A stretch of 14,534 nt of DNA, taken from contig MVQZ01000315.1 in assembly GCA_002067565.1 (NCBI GenBank), positions 1 through 14,534 on the forward strand, in the 5' to 3' direction. Position 1 is the stretch's first letter, and the number at the start of each line of letters is the position of its first letter. Origin of the DNA: Methanobacterium sp. PtaU1.Bin242 (lineage in GTDB: Archaea; Methanobacteriota; Methanobacteria; Methanobacteriales; Methanobacteriaceae). Both the position numbers and the translations under genes were made by a program. Below are positions 1-6,524 of the stretch, one piece after another. The notes beneath the pieces were generated by a model, which did not search any database, was not told the DNA's origin, and worked only from the letters and a program-made list of their open reading frames with translations.

Positions 1-1192
1 TACCAGTTGGGGTTTCATTAGATCCCCACCAGTTATAAAGGGCATCAACTGCACCATAGGCACAATAAATCTCCCATCCACTTGATGTATTTTGGAATCG
101 GTTAAAATGAACAATCCTATTTGAAGCATCACCATTTGAGTTGTAGATGGCATTACCATTAGCAGTTGCGTCGTTGGACTGGAAATCACACCCAGTTACA
201 GTTAAGTTACTATGATTGCAGATTCCACCACCATTTACTGCAGTATTTTCATCAATACTGGAACCAGTCAAAGACAAGGTACCCAGATAATTGTAGATTC
301 CCCCACCATCACCATTGGTAGCTGTGTTGCTGTTTATATTGGAACCCGTTACTGTCATTGTTTCAGAATTGTAGATTCCCCCACCATTTTTGGCGGTGTT
401 CTGGTTAATATTAGAACTAGTAATGTCCAAAGTACCATGACTGTTATAGATTCCCCCGCCATTAGAAGTTGCAGAGTTATTCTGGATATATGAATTTTCT
501 ACAGATAGTTTACCCCCGTTGTGGTAGATTCCTCCTCCAAAACTCGCGGTATTTTCCTTTATAAAGGAACCAGATAGGATTAAACTGTTAGTATATAAGC
601 CTCCACCATAGTAATTTGCCGTATTTCCGTTTATAGAGGAACTGGTCACTGTCATAATAACACCCTCACTGTGAATTCCCCCACCATAGTTTGCAGTGTT
701 TCCAGTAATGGTGGAACTGATCACAGCCATCGTACCCGCATTAAAAATTCCCCCACCATCTTCTGCACTGTTACTGTTTATATTACACACTTCAATTATT
801 AGATTTCCATTATTCTGGATTCCCCCTCCCTTTTGGGTGTCGGTGTCCAGTCCAGCATTGCCTTTTTGTATGGTTAAGTATTTTAAACTCACTGTTATAC
901 CAGAGTTAATGTTGAAGACTCTTCCCATGTTTTGGGCGTCAATTATTGCGGTGGGTGTGGCTGATGTTTCCGGACCGGTGATGGTTAAGTTTTTATCTAC
1001 CATCAGGTCATGTTCATTATAGGTGCCCGCAGACAGATTAAGTGTGTCACCAGCCTGAGCGCTGGTTATAGCATTTTTAACAGCATTTTCTCCAGGGTTA
1101 ACGTTTATGGTTGCTGCAAAAGCTGACCCAGAAATTAAAATCGCAAAAAATAAGGTAAAAAGTATTAATAAAGTTGGTGTTAATTTTTTCAT
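1..1192 (-). CDS. Adhesin-like secreted parallel beta-helix protein, partial (C-terminus outside window)
   Basis: The frame is open from an ATG at 1192 to the window edge, giving the first 397 residues. A GGGGG Shine-Dalgarno tract (1199-1203) lies 6 nt upstream, and an ATG 5 nt further out stops after two codons. Residues 1-27 form a signal peptide ending SGSAFA. Residues 28-110 resemble the N-terminal cap of right-handed beta-helix proteins. Nine GGG-[IL]-x-x rungs follow at residues 122, 146, 170, 196, 219, 245, 270, 296 and 321, each about 25 residues with N-T-A and SSIN-type turns. Residues 384-392 read ALYNWWGSN, a motif I know from methanobacterial adhesin-like proteins. It should be exported and displayed on the cell surface, probably for attachment; the partner is unknown. 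It diverges from the epimerase gene. The family assignment is strong, the biological role is inferred. Confidence 0.9.
   Translation of the reverse strand, partial: MKKLTPTLLILFTLFFAILISGSAFAATINVNPGENAVKNAITSAQAGDTLNLSAGTYNEHDLMVDKNLTITGPETSATPTAIIDAQNMGRVFNINSGITVSLKYLTIQKGNAGLDTDTQKGGGIQNNGNLIIEVCNINSNSAEDGGGIFNAGTMAVISSTITGNTANYGGGIHSEGVIMTVTSSSINGNTANYYGGGLYTNSLILSGSFIKENTASFGGGIYHNGGKLSVENSYIQNNSATSNGGGIYNSHGTLDITSSNINQNTAKNGGGIYNSETMTVTGSNINSNTATNGDGGGIYNYLGTLSLTGSSIDENTAVNGGGICNHSNLTVTGCDFQSNDATANGNAIYNSNGDASNRIVHFNRFQNTSSGWEIYCAYGAVDALYNWWGSNETPTG
158..830 (-). repeat. GGGIYN beta-helix rung repeats inside the adhesin-like gene
   Basis: Nine degenerate coding repeats of 69-78 bp correspond to beta-helix turns. 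On the + strand each is marked by a form of 'attcccccaccatt', the complement of codons for N-G-G-G-G-I. Repeats of this kind can recombine, so copy number may vary between strains. Confidence 0.8.
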
Positions 1193-1434
1193 TTCATTCC
1201 CCCAATTTAAATTATAATCTAGTATTTTTTAACCTAATAAAACCTTTTACTAAAAAAATTACAATATTAATAAAATAAATATTAATTAATCTTAATTTAA
1301 TTAAAAAATCTAAAAAAAATAACTTCATATTATTTATTACAGGGTTAAATAGAGTTTAGAATATCTATAGCAATTCAACAATTTGATAAATTAATATAAA
1401 AAAATCTATACACTTAAAGGGAAGATGGTTTAAC
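1193..1434. promoter_or_regulatory. Divergent promoter region between adhesin-like gene and epimerase gene
   Basis: This very AT-rich spacer must carry both promoters. On the + strand TTAATATAAA (1391-1400) is a plausible TATA box about 39 nt before the epimerase ATG, followed by a purine-rich AAAGGGAAG (1417-1424). On the - strand several AT stretches could act as the TATA box for the adhesin; I cannot choose between them. No coding sequence was seen. Confidence 0.5.
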
Positions 1435-2400
1435 ATGATACTCATAGTGGGAGGAGCTGGTTATATTGGCTCCCATGTAAATAAACAACTCAATCTGCAG
1501 GGATATGAAACTGTTGTTTTTGATAATCTAAATTATGGTCACGAAGACTTTGTAAAATGGGGAATTTTTGAAAGGGGAGACTTGGGAAAAATAGACGATA
1601 TTAGGGGAGTTTTTAAGAAGTATCCCATTGAAGGAGTTATGCACTTTGCAGCCTTCACCTATGTAGGTGAATCAGTGGAAGATCCCCAGAAATACTACTT
1701 GAACAATCTGCGAAACACCCTGAACCTCTTACAGGTCATGCTAGAGGAGGATATTAAATACTTTGTATTTTCATCAACCTGCGCCACCTACGGAAACCCT
1801 AAGGAGATCCCTATCACCGAAAATCACCCCCAAAACCCTATAAGTCCCTATGGGAAAGGAAAATATATGGTAGAGCAGATTTTAGCAGATTACAGCAAAG
1901 CTTATGATCTAAACTATGTTTCTTTAAGATATTTTAACGCGGCCGGCGCTGATCCCGAAGCAGAGATAGGTGAACTTCACCAGCCAGAAACACATCTAAT
2001 ACCCCTCATATTAGACGCTGCAATGGGTAGAAGGGAGAATATTCAGATTTTCGGAACAGACTATCCCACCCATGATGGTACCTGTATAAGGGATTATATA
2101 CATGTCCTGGATCTGGCCGATGCCCATATCAAAGCCTTAAAATATTTGCAGAATAAAAATAGAAGTGAAGTGTTCAATTTAGGTAATGGTCATGGATTTT
2201 CTGTTAGGGAAGTAATTGAAACAGCTGAAAAAGTCACAGGAAAGAAGATCCCGGTAAAAGAAGTTGAAAGACGACATGGAGATCCTCCGGTATTGGTGGG
2301 AAGCTCACAAAAGGCAGAGAAGATATTGGACTGGCATCCTCAGTATCAGGATCTGTCTTTGATTATAGAAACAGCCTGGAGATGGCATAAAAGGATTTAA
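1435..2400 (+). CDS. galE: UDP-glucose 4-epimerase family protein (extended SDR)
   Basis: This 321-residue cytosolic enzyme would interconvert UDP-glucose and UDP-galactose, or the GlcNAc/GalNAc pair, with bound NAD. The N-terminal Rossmann glycine motif GGAGYIG is at 6-12 and the acidic strand end VVFDN at 27-31. The SDR catalytic set is present: FSST at 112-115 and Tyr139-x3-Lys143 in SPYGKGK, where the middle Ser common in this motif is Gly. Family motifs RYFNAAGA (165-172), GELHQPETHLIPLIL (179-193) and RDYIHVLDLADAH (219-231) follow. Length is normal for archaeal and bacterial GalE. It is transcribed alone, divergently from the adhesin-like gene, so it may feed surface glycans, which is inference. 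Related epimerases acting on other UDP-sugars cannot be excluded. Confidence 0.9.
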   Translation: MILIVGGAGYIGSHVNKQLNLQGYETVVFDNLNYGHEDFVKWGIFERGDLGKIDDIRGVFKKYPIEGVMHFAAFTYVGESVEDPQKYYLNNLRNTLNLLQVMLEEDIKYFVFSSTCATYGNPKEIPITENHPQNPISPYGKGKYMVEQILADYSKAYDLNYVSLRYFNAAGADPEAEIGELHQPETHLIPLILDAAMGRRENIQIFGTDYPTHDGTCIRDYIHVLDLADAHIKALKYLQNKNRSEVFNLGNGHGFSVREVIETAEKVTGKKIPVKEVERRHGDPPVLVGSSQKAEKILDWHPQYQDLSLIIETAWRWHKRI

Positions 2401-2440
2401 AATAATTTTTTAGATCCTATTTGGTTTAAATGTAAAAATT

Positions 2441-2552
2441 CAATTTAGATTTTATTATTCATTCTTTAAAAATTGACAATTCAGGTTATTACTTTATTCT
2501 CTATTTCAATCTAGATTTGGTTATTTATTCTATAATGATCTCAATTTAGATT
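2441..2552. repeat. Three short direct repeats CAAT[TC]TAGATT between convergent genes
   Basis: Copies lie at 2441-2451, 2507-2517 and 2542-2552. The first two extend into similar tails (TTTATTATTCATTCT and TTGGTTATTTATTCT), giving an imperfect unit of about 27 bp. The third copy overlaps the stop codon of the convergent membrane-protein gene. The AT-rich stretch probably serves both 3' ends as a termination zone. Function is not shown. Confidence 0.5.
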
Positions 2553-2794
2553 ATTCCTCTGTAAAACAGTATATAAGAGACAACCATTATGATTAGGGCC
2601 ATGATCACGGCTATGATGGTGAAGCTTTTATCATTCCCAAATATGATGGGTATTGGTCCGATTAAAATCACACCTCCACTTTTAACTTCACTGGTCTTAG
2701 AAGAGGCCTGCAGCGCGGTGCCCACAAATACTAGAATAAATCCGATGATAATCACCGCAATTCCCGCAATAATAATGGTGTTGCTATTAATCAT
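2546..2794 (-). CDS. Small two-helix membrane protein, DUF131 / TIGR00304-like
   Basis: From the ATG at 2794 this is an 82-residue protein with one hydrophobic helix at about 6-28 and a second at about 58-78. Between them lies SGGVILIGPIPIIFG, which I recognise as the hallmark of the archaeal DUF131 / TIGR00304 membrane family of unknown function. The frame can be extended to a TTG at 2878, but that adds a hydrophilic, Gln-rich 28-residue leader, overlaps the upstream gene by 35 nt and exceeds the usual family size of about 80 residues. I prefer the ATG, although only a weak AAGGG-type binding site precedes it. It is the last gene of the THUMP operon. Confidence 0.75.
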   Translation of the reverse strand: MINSNTIIIAGIAVIIIGFILVFVGTALQASSKTSEVKSGGVILIGPIPIIFGNDKSFTIIAVIMALIIMVVSYILFYRGII

Positions 2795-2843
2795 TTTTTG
2801 CCCTTGAATAGTTGGTACTTGTTTGGTTATGTTACTTTGTTGT

Positions 2844-3338
2844 TTAATATTTGTCGGGTCCTGTAGCCCGGTATTCAACTATACCATCTTTCTCCCTGGA
2901 TTCTACCATATTCTGCCTGCATAGATCATTTAATGCTTTCACCAGTTCATCCAGAACACAGGTTTTTATCTCCATGTTACATAGTTGGGCTGGGCAGGGG
3001 CATTCAATCAGGTTCTCTATTTCTTCTAAGGTTATCCAGTAGCCTGTCCTATTAAGTGAGTCATAAATGGAAAGATAGGTTAAAATATTTATTCTCTTAA
3101 AATCCTCCATTTCTAGCTGGTCTAAACTTCCCTTTATTTCTTGGGAGAATGATTTGATGATCTTTCTATCTTGTTCTGGTAAAACCAGCATTACCTGTAT
3201 TTCCTCGGCCAGATATGATGCTCCACGACTGATATGGAAGTGGTCTTTTCTAAGCACCAAACCCCCTATATCTTCTACTGTCTCCTTCAGTTCGTCGAAT
3301 TTATAGACACCACCACTGAAGAGGTAAATTTCATACAT
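2844..3338 (-). CDS. Methanogenesis-marker-7-like ('methyl-coenzyme M reductase family') protein with winged-helix C-terminus
   Basis: The 164-residue protein opens with MYEIYLFSGGVYKFDELK, and residues 1-72 (…GGVYK…EL…ED.GGLVL.K…E.QVML..PEQD…EIKG) match my recollection of the methanogen-specific group annotated as marker 7 or methyl-coenzyme M reductase family protein. I could not check this by search. Residues 85-160 look like a winged helix: helices, then a wing SREKDGIVEYRAT (147-159). Cys113, Cys115, Cys120 and Cys127 form a CxC-x4-C-x6-C cluster in that domain, with Cys140 nearby, which could bind a metal or iron-sulfur centre. The ATG has GGTG about 6 nt upstream. It sits 40 nt after the THUMP gene and before the DUF131-type gene. 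A redox- or metal-sensing regulator linked to methanogenesis is possible but inferred. Confidence 0.6.
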   Translation of the reverse strand: MYEIYLFSGGVYKFDELKETVEDIGGLVLRKDHFHISRGASYLAEEIQVMLVLPEQDRKIIKSFSQEIKGSLDQLEMEDFKRINILTYLSIYDSLNRTGYWITLEEIENLIECPCPAQLCNMEIKTCVLDELVKALNDLCRQNMVESREKDGIVEYRATGPDKY

Positions 3339-3378
3339 GGAAACACCAGATAGATTCTGAAATTAATAAAAGTTTATG

Positions 3379-3915
3379 TTAAGAAAATTTCTTATCAACA
3401 TCTGTATATGATTTAAGAATGCTGATTCCGGTATTTTCACCTATCACTTCAATATGAACCACCCAATCAGGATTATTTTCATTGGGTAGGATGTTTATTT
3501 TTCCCAATTCATGATTAAGATGTTGGAAGAACTCTTCACTGGATTTTATATAGTTTTCGCCCCTTATATTACATTTTACTTTGAAAGTTTCTCCTGTTTT
3601 TATTTTGTTTTTACTGATATTTATCACCTTTTCTATGATCTGATCCGGGCTGGTAACAACCACGCATTCAATGGGTACTATTTCAAACGCCGTATTAAGG
3701 ACTGTATTTGCCAATTTCATGGCCGTTTTAATTTTATCCGATTTTAATTCAACCATATACACATTGTAGAATTCAGATTCTTTTATATAAAAATATGGGC
3801 CTTGATTTTCTAATTCCATTTCTATTTGTTCCATTGCTACTATTTCTTCTTCTTGCTTTTGGTTTTCACTTTCTTCTAGTTTAACAATCATGTCAAATTT
3901 CTCAGTAGGGACCAT
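3379..3915 (-). CDS. THUMP domain-containing protein
   Basis: The ATG at 3915 is chosen because a near-perfect GGGGGTGA (3920-3927) lies 4 nt upstream; the upstream in-frame ATG at 3933 would put that site inside the gene. The 178-residue product has a charged Glu/Gln-rich N-terminus (about 10-36). Residues 75-168 have the THUMP pattern: VVVTSPDQIIEKV, then FKVKCNIRGENY with a helix, then PDWVVHIEVIGENTGISIL. THUMP domains bind RNA, usually tRNA, as part of thiolases, methylases or pseudouridine synthases. No catalytic domain is present here, so this may be a stand-alone RNA-binding protein or adaptor (compare Tan1-type partners). It is the first gene of a likely three-gene operon. Confidence 0.8.
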   Translation of the reverse strand: MVPTEKFDMIVKLEESENQKQEEEIVAMEQIEMELENQGPYFYIKESEFYNVYMVELKSDKIKTAMKLANTVLNTAFEIVPIECVVVTSPDQIIEKVINISKNKIKTGETFKVKCNIRGENYIKSSEEFFQHLNHELGKINILPNENNPDWVVHIEVIGENTGISILKSYTDVDKKFS

Positions 3916-3919
3916 GTGG

Positions 3920-3927
3920 TCACCCCC
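3920..3927 (-). promoter_or_regulatory. Strong Shine-Dalgarno site fixing the THUMP gene start
   Basis: GGGGGTGA, 4 nt before the ATG at 3915. It lies within the coding frame if the upstream ATG (3933) is used, so it argues for the shorter protein. Confidence 0.75.
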
Positions 3928-3960
3928 TAACATTTGATAATAACTAATAACGTAAAAGTA

Positions 3961-3970
3961 TTATATAAAT
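3961..3970 (-). promoter_or_regulatory. TATA box for the THUMP operon
   Basis: ATTTATATAA on the minus strand, preceded by an A-rich stretch. Its centre is about 50 nt before the ATG at 3915, predicting a start site near 3940 and a leader of about 25 nt that includes the GGGGGTGA site. Confidence 0.6.
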
Positions 3971-4352
3971 TTTTTGGATTTGGATTTCTAAAATATTTTT
4001 CCAAGATCCAGTTTTGTAATTTGAAAAATTGTGGATTTTATTATTGATGGAAATTCGAGTTTATGGGAAAAATGAGATTAGGCTCTAATATAAAATATTT
4101 TTGATTGGTTTTTTTATGAACATTTTACCAATTCTGATAATTTGAATAAAATAAAACGCTATAAGGGGACATTATAGTGATTTCGTGATCTTTTTATCCA
4201 TTTTAGTACCACCAGCATACTTTTTATTTCCCAGCCAGAGAAGATATCCAAAATTTGTGAAGAATTTTTTTATTGAATCCACAATTATCTGCTAATTTAA
4301 AAGCAGGATAATCTTTTATTATATTGTAATCTATGTCTATTTTGTAGCTAAA
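3971..4352. other. Gene-poor AT-rich spacer with a hairpin, one direct-repeat copy and a possible 36-residue mini-ORF
   Basis: No confident gene lies here. Three things stand out. A copy of the direct repeat shared with 5748-5803 sits at 4108-4157. A hairpin at 4284-4312 pairs ATTATC-TGCT with AGCAGGATAAT with one bulge, and may cap the 3' end of the upstream minus-strand gene. A minus-strand GTG-start frame at 4172-4282 could encode 36 residues (VDSIKKFFTNFGYLL…), but it has no clear ribosome binding site. Confidence 0.4.
4108..4157. repeat. Imperfect direct repeat, copy A
   Basis: The core ATGAACATTTTACCAATTCT plus GATAAT and ATAAAATA is shared in order with copy B at 5748-5803, with small gaps and substitutions. 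The two copies are in the same orientation and flank the frameshifted membrane-protein gene. Read on the minus strand, copy B starts just after a stop codon and copy A just after the stop of the mini-ORF. Confidence 0.55.
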
Positions 4353-5246
4353 TTAGATATCAGTTGTTTTTGTTTTTTTTAGTTGGTTGGGTTCGATTCC
4401 AGGTTCTATGAGGGGGAAGTATGTTGTCCAGCCGCATACAGGATGTTTTACGCGGTGGGTTGCTAATGAAAGTTCAATGTAGTTTGCATATTTTTTCCAG
4501 ATAATGATAAAGGATCCTAATGCGGGTATAATAGTTGCTATCAATGTGAGTATTGCTGTTATATTAGTAGCTGCTTCACCTATTGCCGTCATATTGACTT
4601 TAGTTATGTTTCCGGGGGTTGTGATAGATGTGGTTAATTGAGGATAAAGGAAGAAGAATATTAGGATAATGAAAATTGCTGCAGCGAAGAATCCTCCATA
4701 AACTAAAAGAACCCATCCAACTCGATCCCATCTATTTAAAATATCTGAAATCGAAACACTCCCTAAGATTAGCCCTGCGATTTTATTTACAATATCTACC
4801 TTTGCGGGGGGTTTTAATTCTTCGAGTGGTGATTTATGGATTTTTCTATATAATTTATCTTCTACTTCTTTACATGCAGTGTATCTGTTTATTATGTCAA
4901 ACCATTCATCTTCACTGACTACGCTTCTGATTAATGTTCGTTTATCATTGGATACAAAATTTCGGAGAAAATCTAAATCATTAAGGAAGTTATATCTTTC
5001 AGTTCTTCCTTTACTATCATCAGTTTGTCTATATAATCCCTGACAATGTTTGGCTGTTCTGAAAATATCTTCATAGCGGGGTTCTTTACCAGCGAGCTTT
5101 CCTATTAATAAATATTCCAAACTTTCAAAGTCAAAATCTTTAATGAAATCTGGGAACACTTCTTCATTGATTTTTTTGCGGATATCATTAAGAACGGGGT
5201 CAATTTTAACATTAATTTCCAGACTTTCACAAATACTTCCTATCAT
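4353..5246 (-). CDS. Two-helix membrane protein of unknown function (probable main part of a frameshifted gene)
   Basis: I do not recognise a family. The 297-residue frame has a mixed helical, charged N-terminal region (1-170), a transmembrane helix at about 176-201, a 28-residue loop and a second helix at about 229-250, then a C-terminal tail of about 47 residues. The loop holds three N-x-T sequons (N213, N218, N228), fitting an outside, glycosylated loop with both termini in the cytoplasm. The ATG at 5246 has no ribosome binding site, and the frame stays open 25 codons further upstream without a usual start. A 58-codon frame with a strong binding site ends inside that extension (5300-5476). 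One extra A in the run at 5312-5315 would join both into one protein of about 374 residues. Function, and whether it is intact in the cell, are unknown. Confidence 0.6.
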   Translation of the reverse strand: MIGSICESLEINVKIDPVLNDIRKKINEEVFPDFIKDFDFESLEYLLIGKLAGKEPRYEDIFRTAKHCQGLYRQTDDSKGRTERYNFLNDLDFLRNFVSNDKRTLIRSVVSEDEWFDIINRYTACKEVEDKLYRKIHKSPLEELKPPAKVDIVNKIAGLILGSVSISDILNRWDRVGWVLLVYGGFFAAAIFIILIFFFLYPQLTTSITTPGNITKVNMTAIGEAATNITAILTLIATIIPALGSFIIIWKKYANYIELSLATHRVKHPVCGWTTYFPLIEPGIEPNQLKKTKTTDI

Positions 5247-5299
5247 TTCTATTCTGCTTTTATAAAATTTACAATATTCGTTTTTAGTCTCAATAGCTT

Positions 5300-5476
5300 C
5301 TATTTGTGTGGTTTTAATTTATTTTTAGGTAATGTATTAGCTTTTTTAATAATTTCATTTTTCACCAGATATAGTTCTTGTCTTGTTAAATAATAATATG
5401 CTTCTCCTAAAGCCCAGCATTTCCTAAATTCGAGTGAACTATCATCTGTTGGTTCATCAGACTTTATTAAAAACAT
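5300..5476 (-). CDS. Probable 5' fragment of the frameshifted two-helix membrane-protein gene
   Basis: This 58-residue frame starts at an ATG (5476) behind a strong AGGAGGGAGAT binding site and a TATA-like element. The product (MFLIKSDEPTDDSSLEFRKC…) is charged and helical, with FRKCWALGEAYYYL and a Lys-rich end. It terminates at a TAG in the overlap with the -1 frame, which continues TTQIEAIETKNEYC… directly into the downstream 297-residue protein. The good start signals here and the lack of any at the downstream ATG argue for one gene broken by a single base in a run of A. A real short peptide with a separately translated downstream gene, or programmed -1 frameshifting at TTAAAACC, are alternatives. 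Confidence 0.5.
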   Translation of the reverse strand: MFLIKSDEPTDDSSLEFRKCWALGEAYYYLTRQELYLVKNEIIKKANTLPKNKLKPHK

Positions 5477-5512
5477 ATTTAATCTCCCTCCTAATCTGGA
5501 AAAATTTCAATT

Positions 5513-5526
5513 ATAATATATATATG
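5513..5526 (-). promoter_or_regulatory. TATA box for the frameshifted membrane-protein gene
   Basis: CATATATATATTATAA on the minus strand lies about 43 nt before the ATG at 5476, a normal distance for an archaeal promoter with a short leader that includes AGGAGGGAGAT. Confidence 0.5.
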
Positions 5527-5810
5527 TTACTATTAAATAACATTTTCTCTTTTCATAAAATACAACCAAGATACTCAATGTTACATGATGGAATTAGATC
5601 CACTACTACAACATAATCAAAAACAGATGGGAACAATTCATTAGAGAAAAGAGTATCAGAATAGAAAAAATAGGTATTTATTATAATATTATCTCTGGAA
5701 TAGTGTAGGCAGGGATGTATTGTGTTCAAGCATTTTATTATAGTTTAAATGTTTTTAATGAACATCTACCAATTTTCTGATAATCCGGGATAAAATAGAA
5801 AGAATTAAAA
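5527..5810. other. Intergenic accessory spacer with possible degenerate coding remnant
   Basis: No gene is supported. The minus strand has an open frame of about 66 codons (roughly 5540-5740) with only a TTG start and no ribosome binding site. The plus strand has frames interrupted by stops. Either could be a decayed remnant, or chance in AT-rich DNA. Copy B of the direct repeat occupies 5748-5803. Confidence 0.35.
5748..5803. repeat. Imperfect direct repeat, copy B
   Basis: TTTTTAATGAACATCTACCA, then ATTTTCTGATAAT and GATAAAATA, align to copy A (4108-4157) in the same orientation with short gaps. The copy starts 8 nt beyond the stop codon of the PsbP-like gene. Confidence 0.55.
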
Positions 5811-6323
5811 CTATTTCACATGGAAATTTCTAATTATCAGGTCTATATCTTTTTGAATATCGTTTATATTTGTACTTTCAAATTTTATGACAATAGATTT
5901 ATTATTTTTATAGAATCTTATCGATTCAATTTGAATATGACCTGTTTTAGGGTTATTTTCATCTAAGATTAATTTATAAGCTCTTTGTCCATCAACTGTA
6001 ACAATGTCTAAAGATTTTCTGGTGGCATTCCAGTAATTAATCTCATTCTGTTCGTATGTTATACTTTCATTATCAAGATCATTTCTAGGAGATAGGGGCA
6101 TAACTCCGATTACACATGATGCTCTGTTTGAATATAACTGTTTTTCAGCAAAAAAAACTTGTTCAGTTCCATTAGGAGAAATACTGTACCATTCATTTGG
6201 ATAATCAAAAGATATATCTGTAGAATCAAAATGTTGTAAATTTACAGAGGATATGGTTCCTAAAGAGATAATAATCAATATAATACTAATTATTATTCCA
6301 AATAATTCCATTTTATATCTCAT
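5811..6323 (-). CDS. Small secreted or membrane-anchored PsbP-like protein
   Basis: This 170-residue product has an N-terminal hydrophobic segment (about 6-27) that acts as a signal peptide or anchor, then an external domain. The domain starts with FDYPNEWYSISPNG and ends IRFYKNNKSIVIKFEST…IQKDIDLIIRNFHV. This resembles the PsbP/Mog1-like fold found in many short secreted proteins of Methanobacterium. N-x-[ST] sequons occur in the external part. I recognise the pattern, not a specific function. The ATG at 6323 has no Shine-Dalgarno site, but a TATA element (6342-6353) is centred about 24 nt upstream, so the message may be leaderless; an in-frame ATG four codons later is an alternative. Confidence 0.6.
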   Translation of the reverse strand: MRYKMELFGIIISIILIIISLGTISSVNLQHFDSTDISFDYPNEWYSISPNGTEQVFFAEKQLYSNRASCVIGVMPLSPRNDLDNESITYEQNEINYWNATRKSLDIVTVDGQRAYKLILDENNPKTGHIQIESIRFYKNNKSIVIKFESTNINDIQKDIDLIIRNFHVK

Positions 6324-6341
6324 AATAAGAGTTTAACCAAT

Positions 6342-6353
6342 CTTATATTAAAA
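6342..6353 (-). promoter_or_regulatory. TATA box of PsbP-like gene, predicting a leaderless mRNA
   Basis: TTTTAATATAAG on the minus strand is centred about 24 nt before the ATG at 6323. That places transcription start at or next to the start codon, which fits the absence of a ribosome binding site. Confidence 0.45.
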
Positions 6354-6454
6354 ACTTTTTTAATTAAAAATAGGAGGTCTTTCCCTAGATATGAGGATTT
6401 ATTTTCAAAGAGTATGTTTTTAATAATCGTTAAAAATGCAATATGTATCTTTAT

Positions 6455-6503
6455 TAGAAAAAATAAGGAAAAATTAAGTAGTTTTATTCTTTAAACTTCT
6501 TAA
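6455..6503 (-). terminator. Hairpin plus U-tract terminator after the ABC transporter operon
   Basis: Read on the minus strand, TTAAGAAGT (6503-6495) pairs with ACTACTTAA (6482-6474), with one mismatch and a 12-nt loop. It is followed directly by TTTTTCCTTATTTTTTCT. It lies about 20 nt after the ATPase stop codon. U-tracts alone can terminate archaeal transcription; the stem adds support. Confidence 0.6.
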
Positions 6504-6524
6504 TTCACCTGCTAAATATATATT

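Noticed and set aside
158..830. Regular short repeats suggestive of a CRISPR array
   Set aside because: The repeats are imperfect, 69-78 bp apart and in a continuous open frame encoding GGGIYN rungs behind a signal peptide.
212..1022. Plus-strand open frames within the adhesin-like gene
   Set aside because: They are antisense shadows; the minus strand has signal peptide, ribosome binding site and repeat structure.
1417..1434. Two-codon upstream ORF (ATG GTT TAA) before the epimerase gene
   Set aside because: AAAGGGAAG precedes it, but such a short frame is expected by chance and the predicted mRNA start lies very close.
2795..2878. TTG-start extension of the DUF131-like protein
   Set aside because: It adds a polar Gln-rich stretch, overlaps the upstream gene by 35 nt and exceeds the family length; the ATG at 2794 fits better.
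5540..5740. Minus-strand open frame of about 66 codons in the accessory spacer
   Set aside because: It has only a TTG start, no ribosome binding site, no recognisable motif, and AT-rich DNA can give such a frame by chance.
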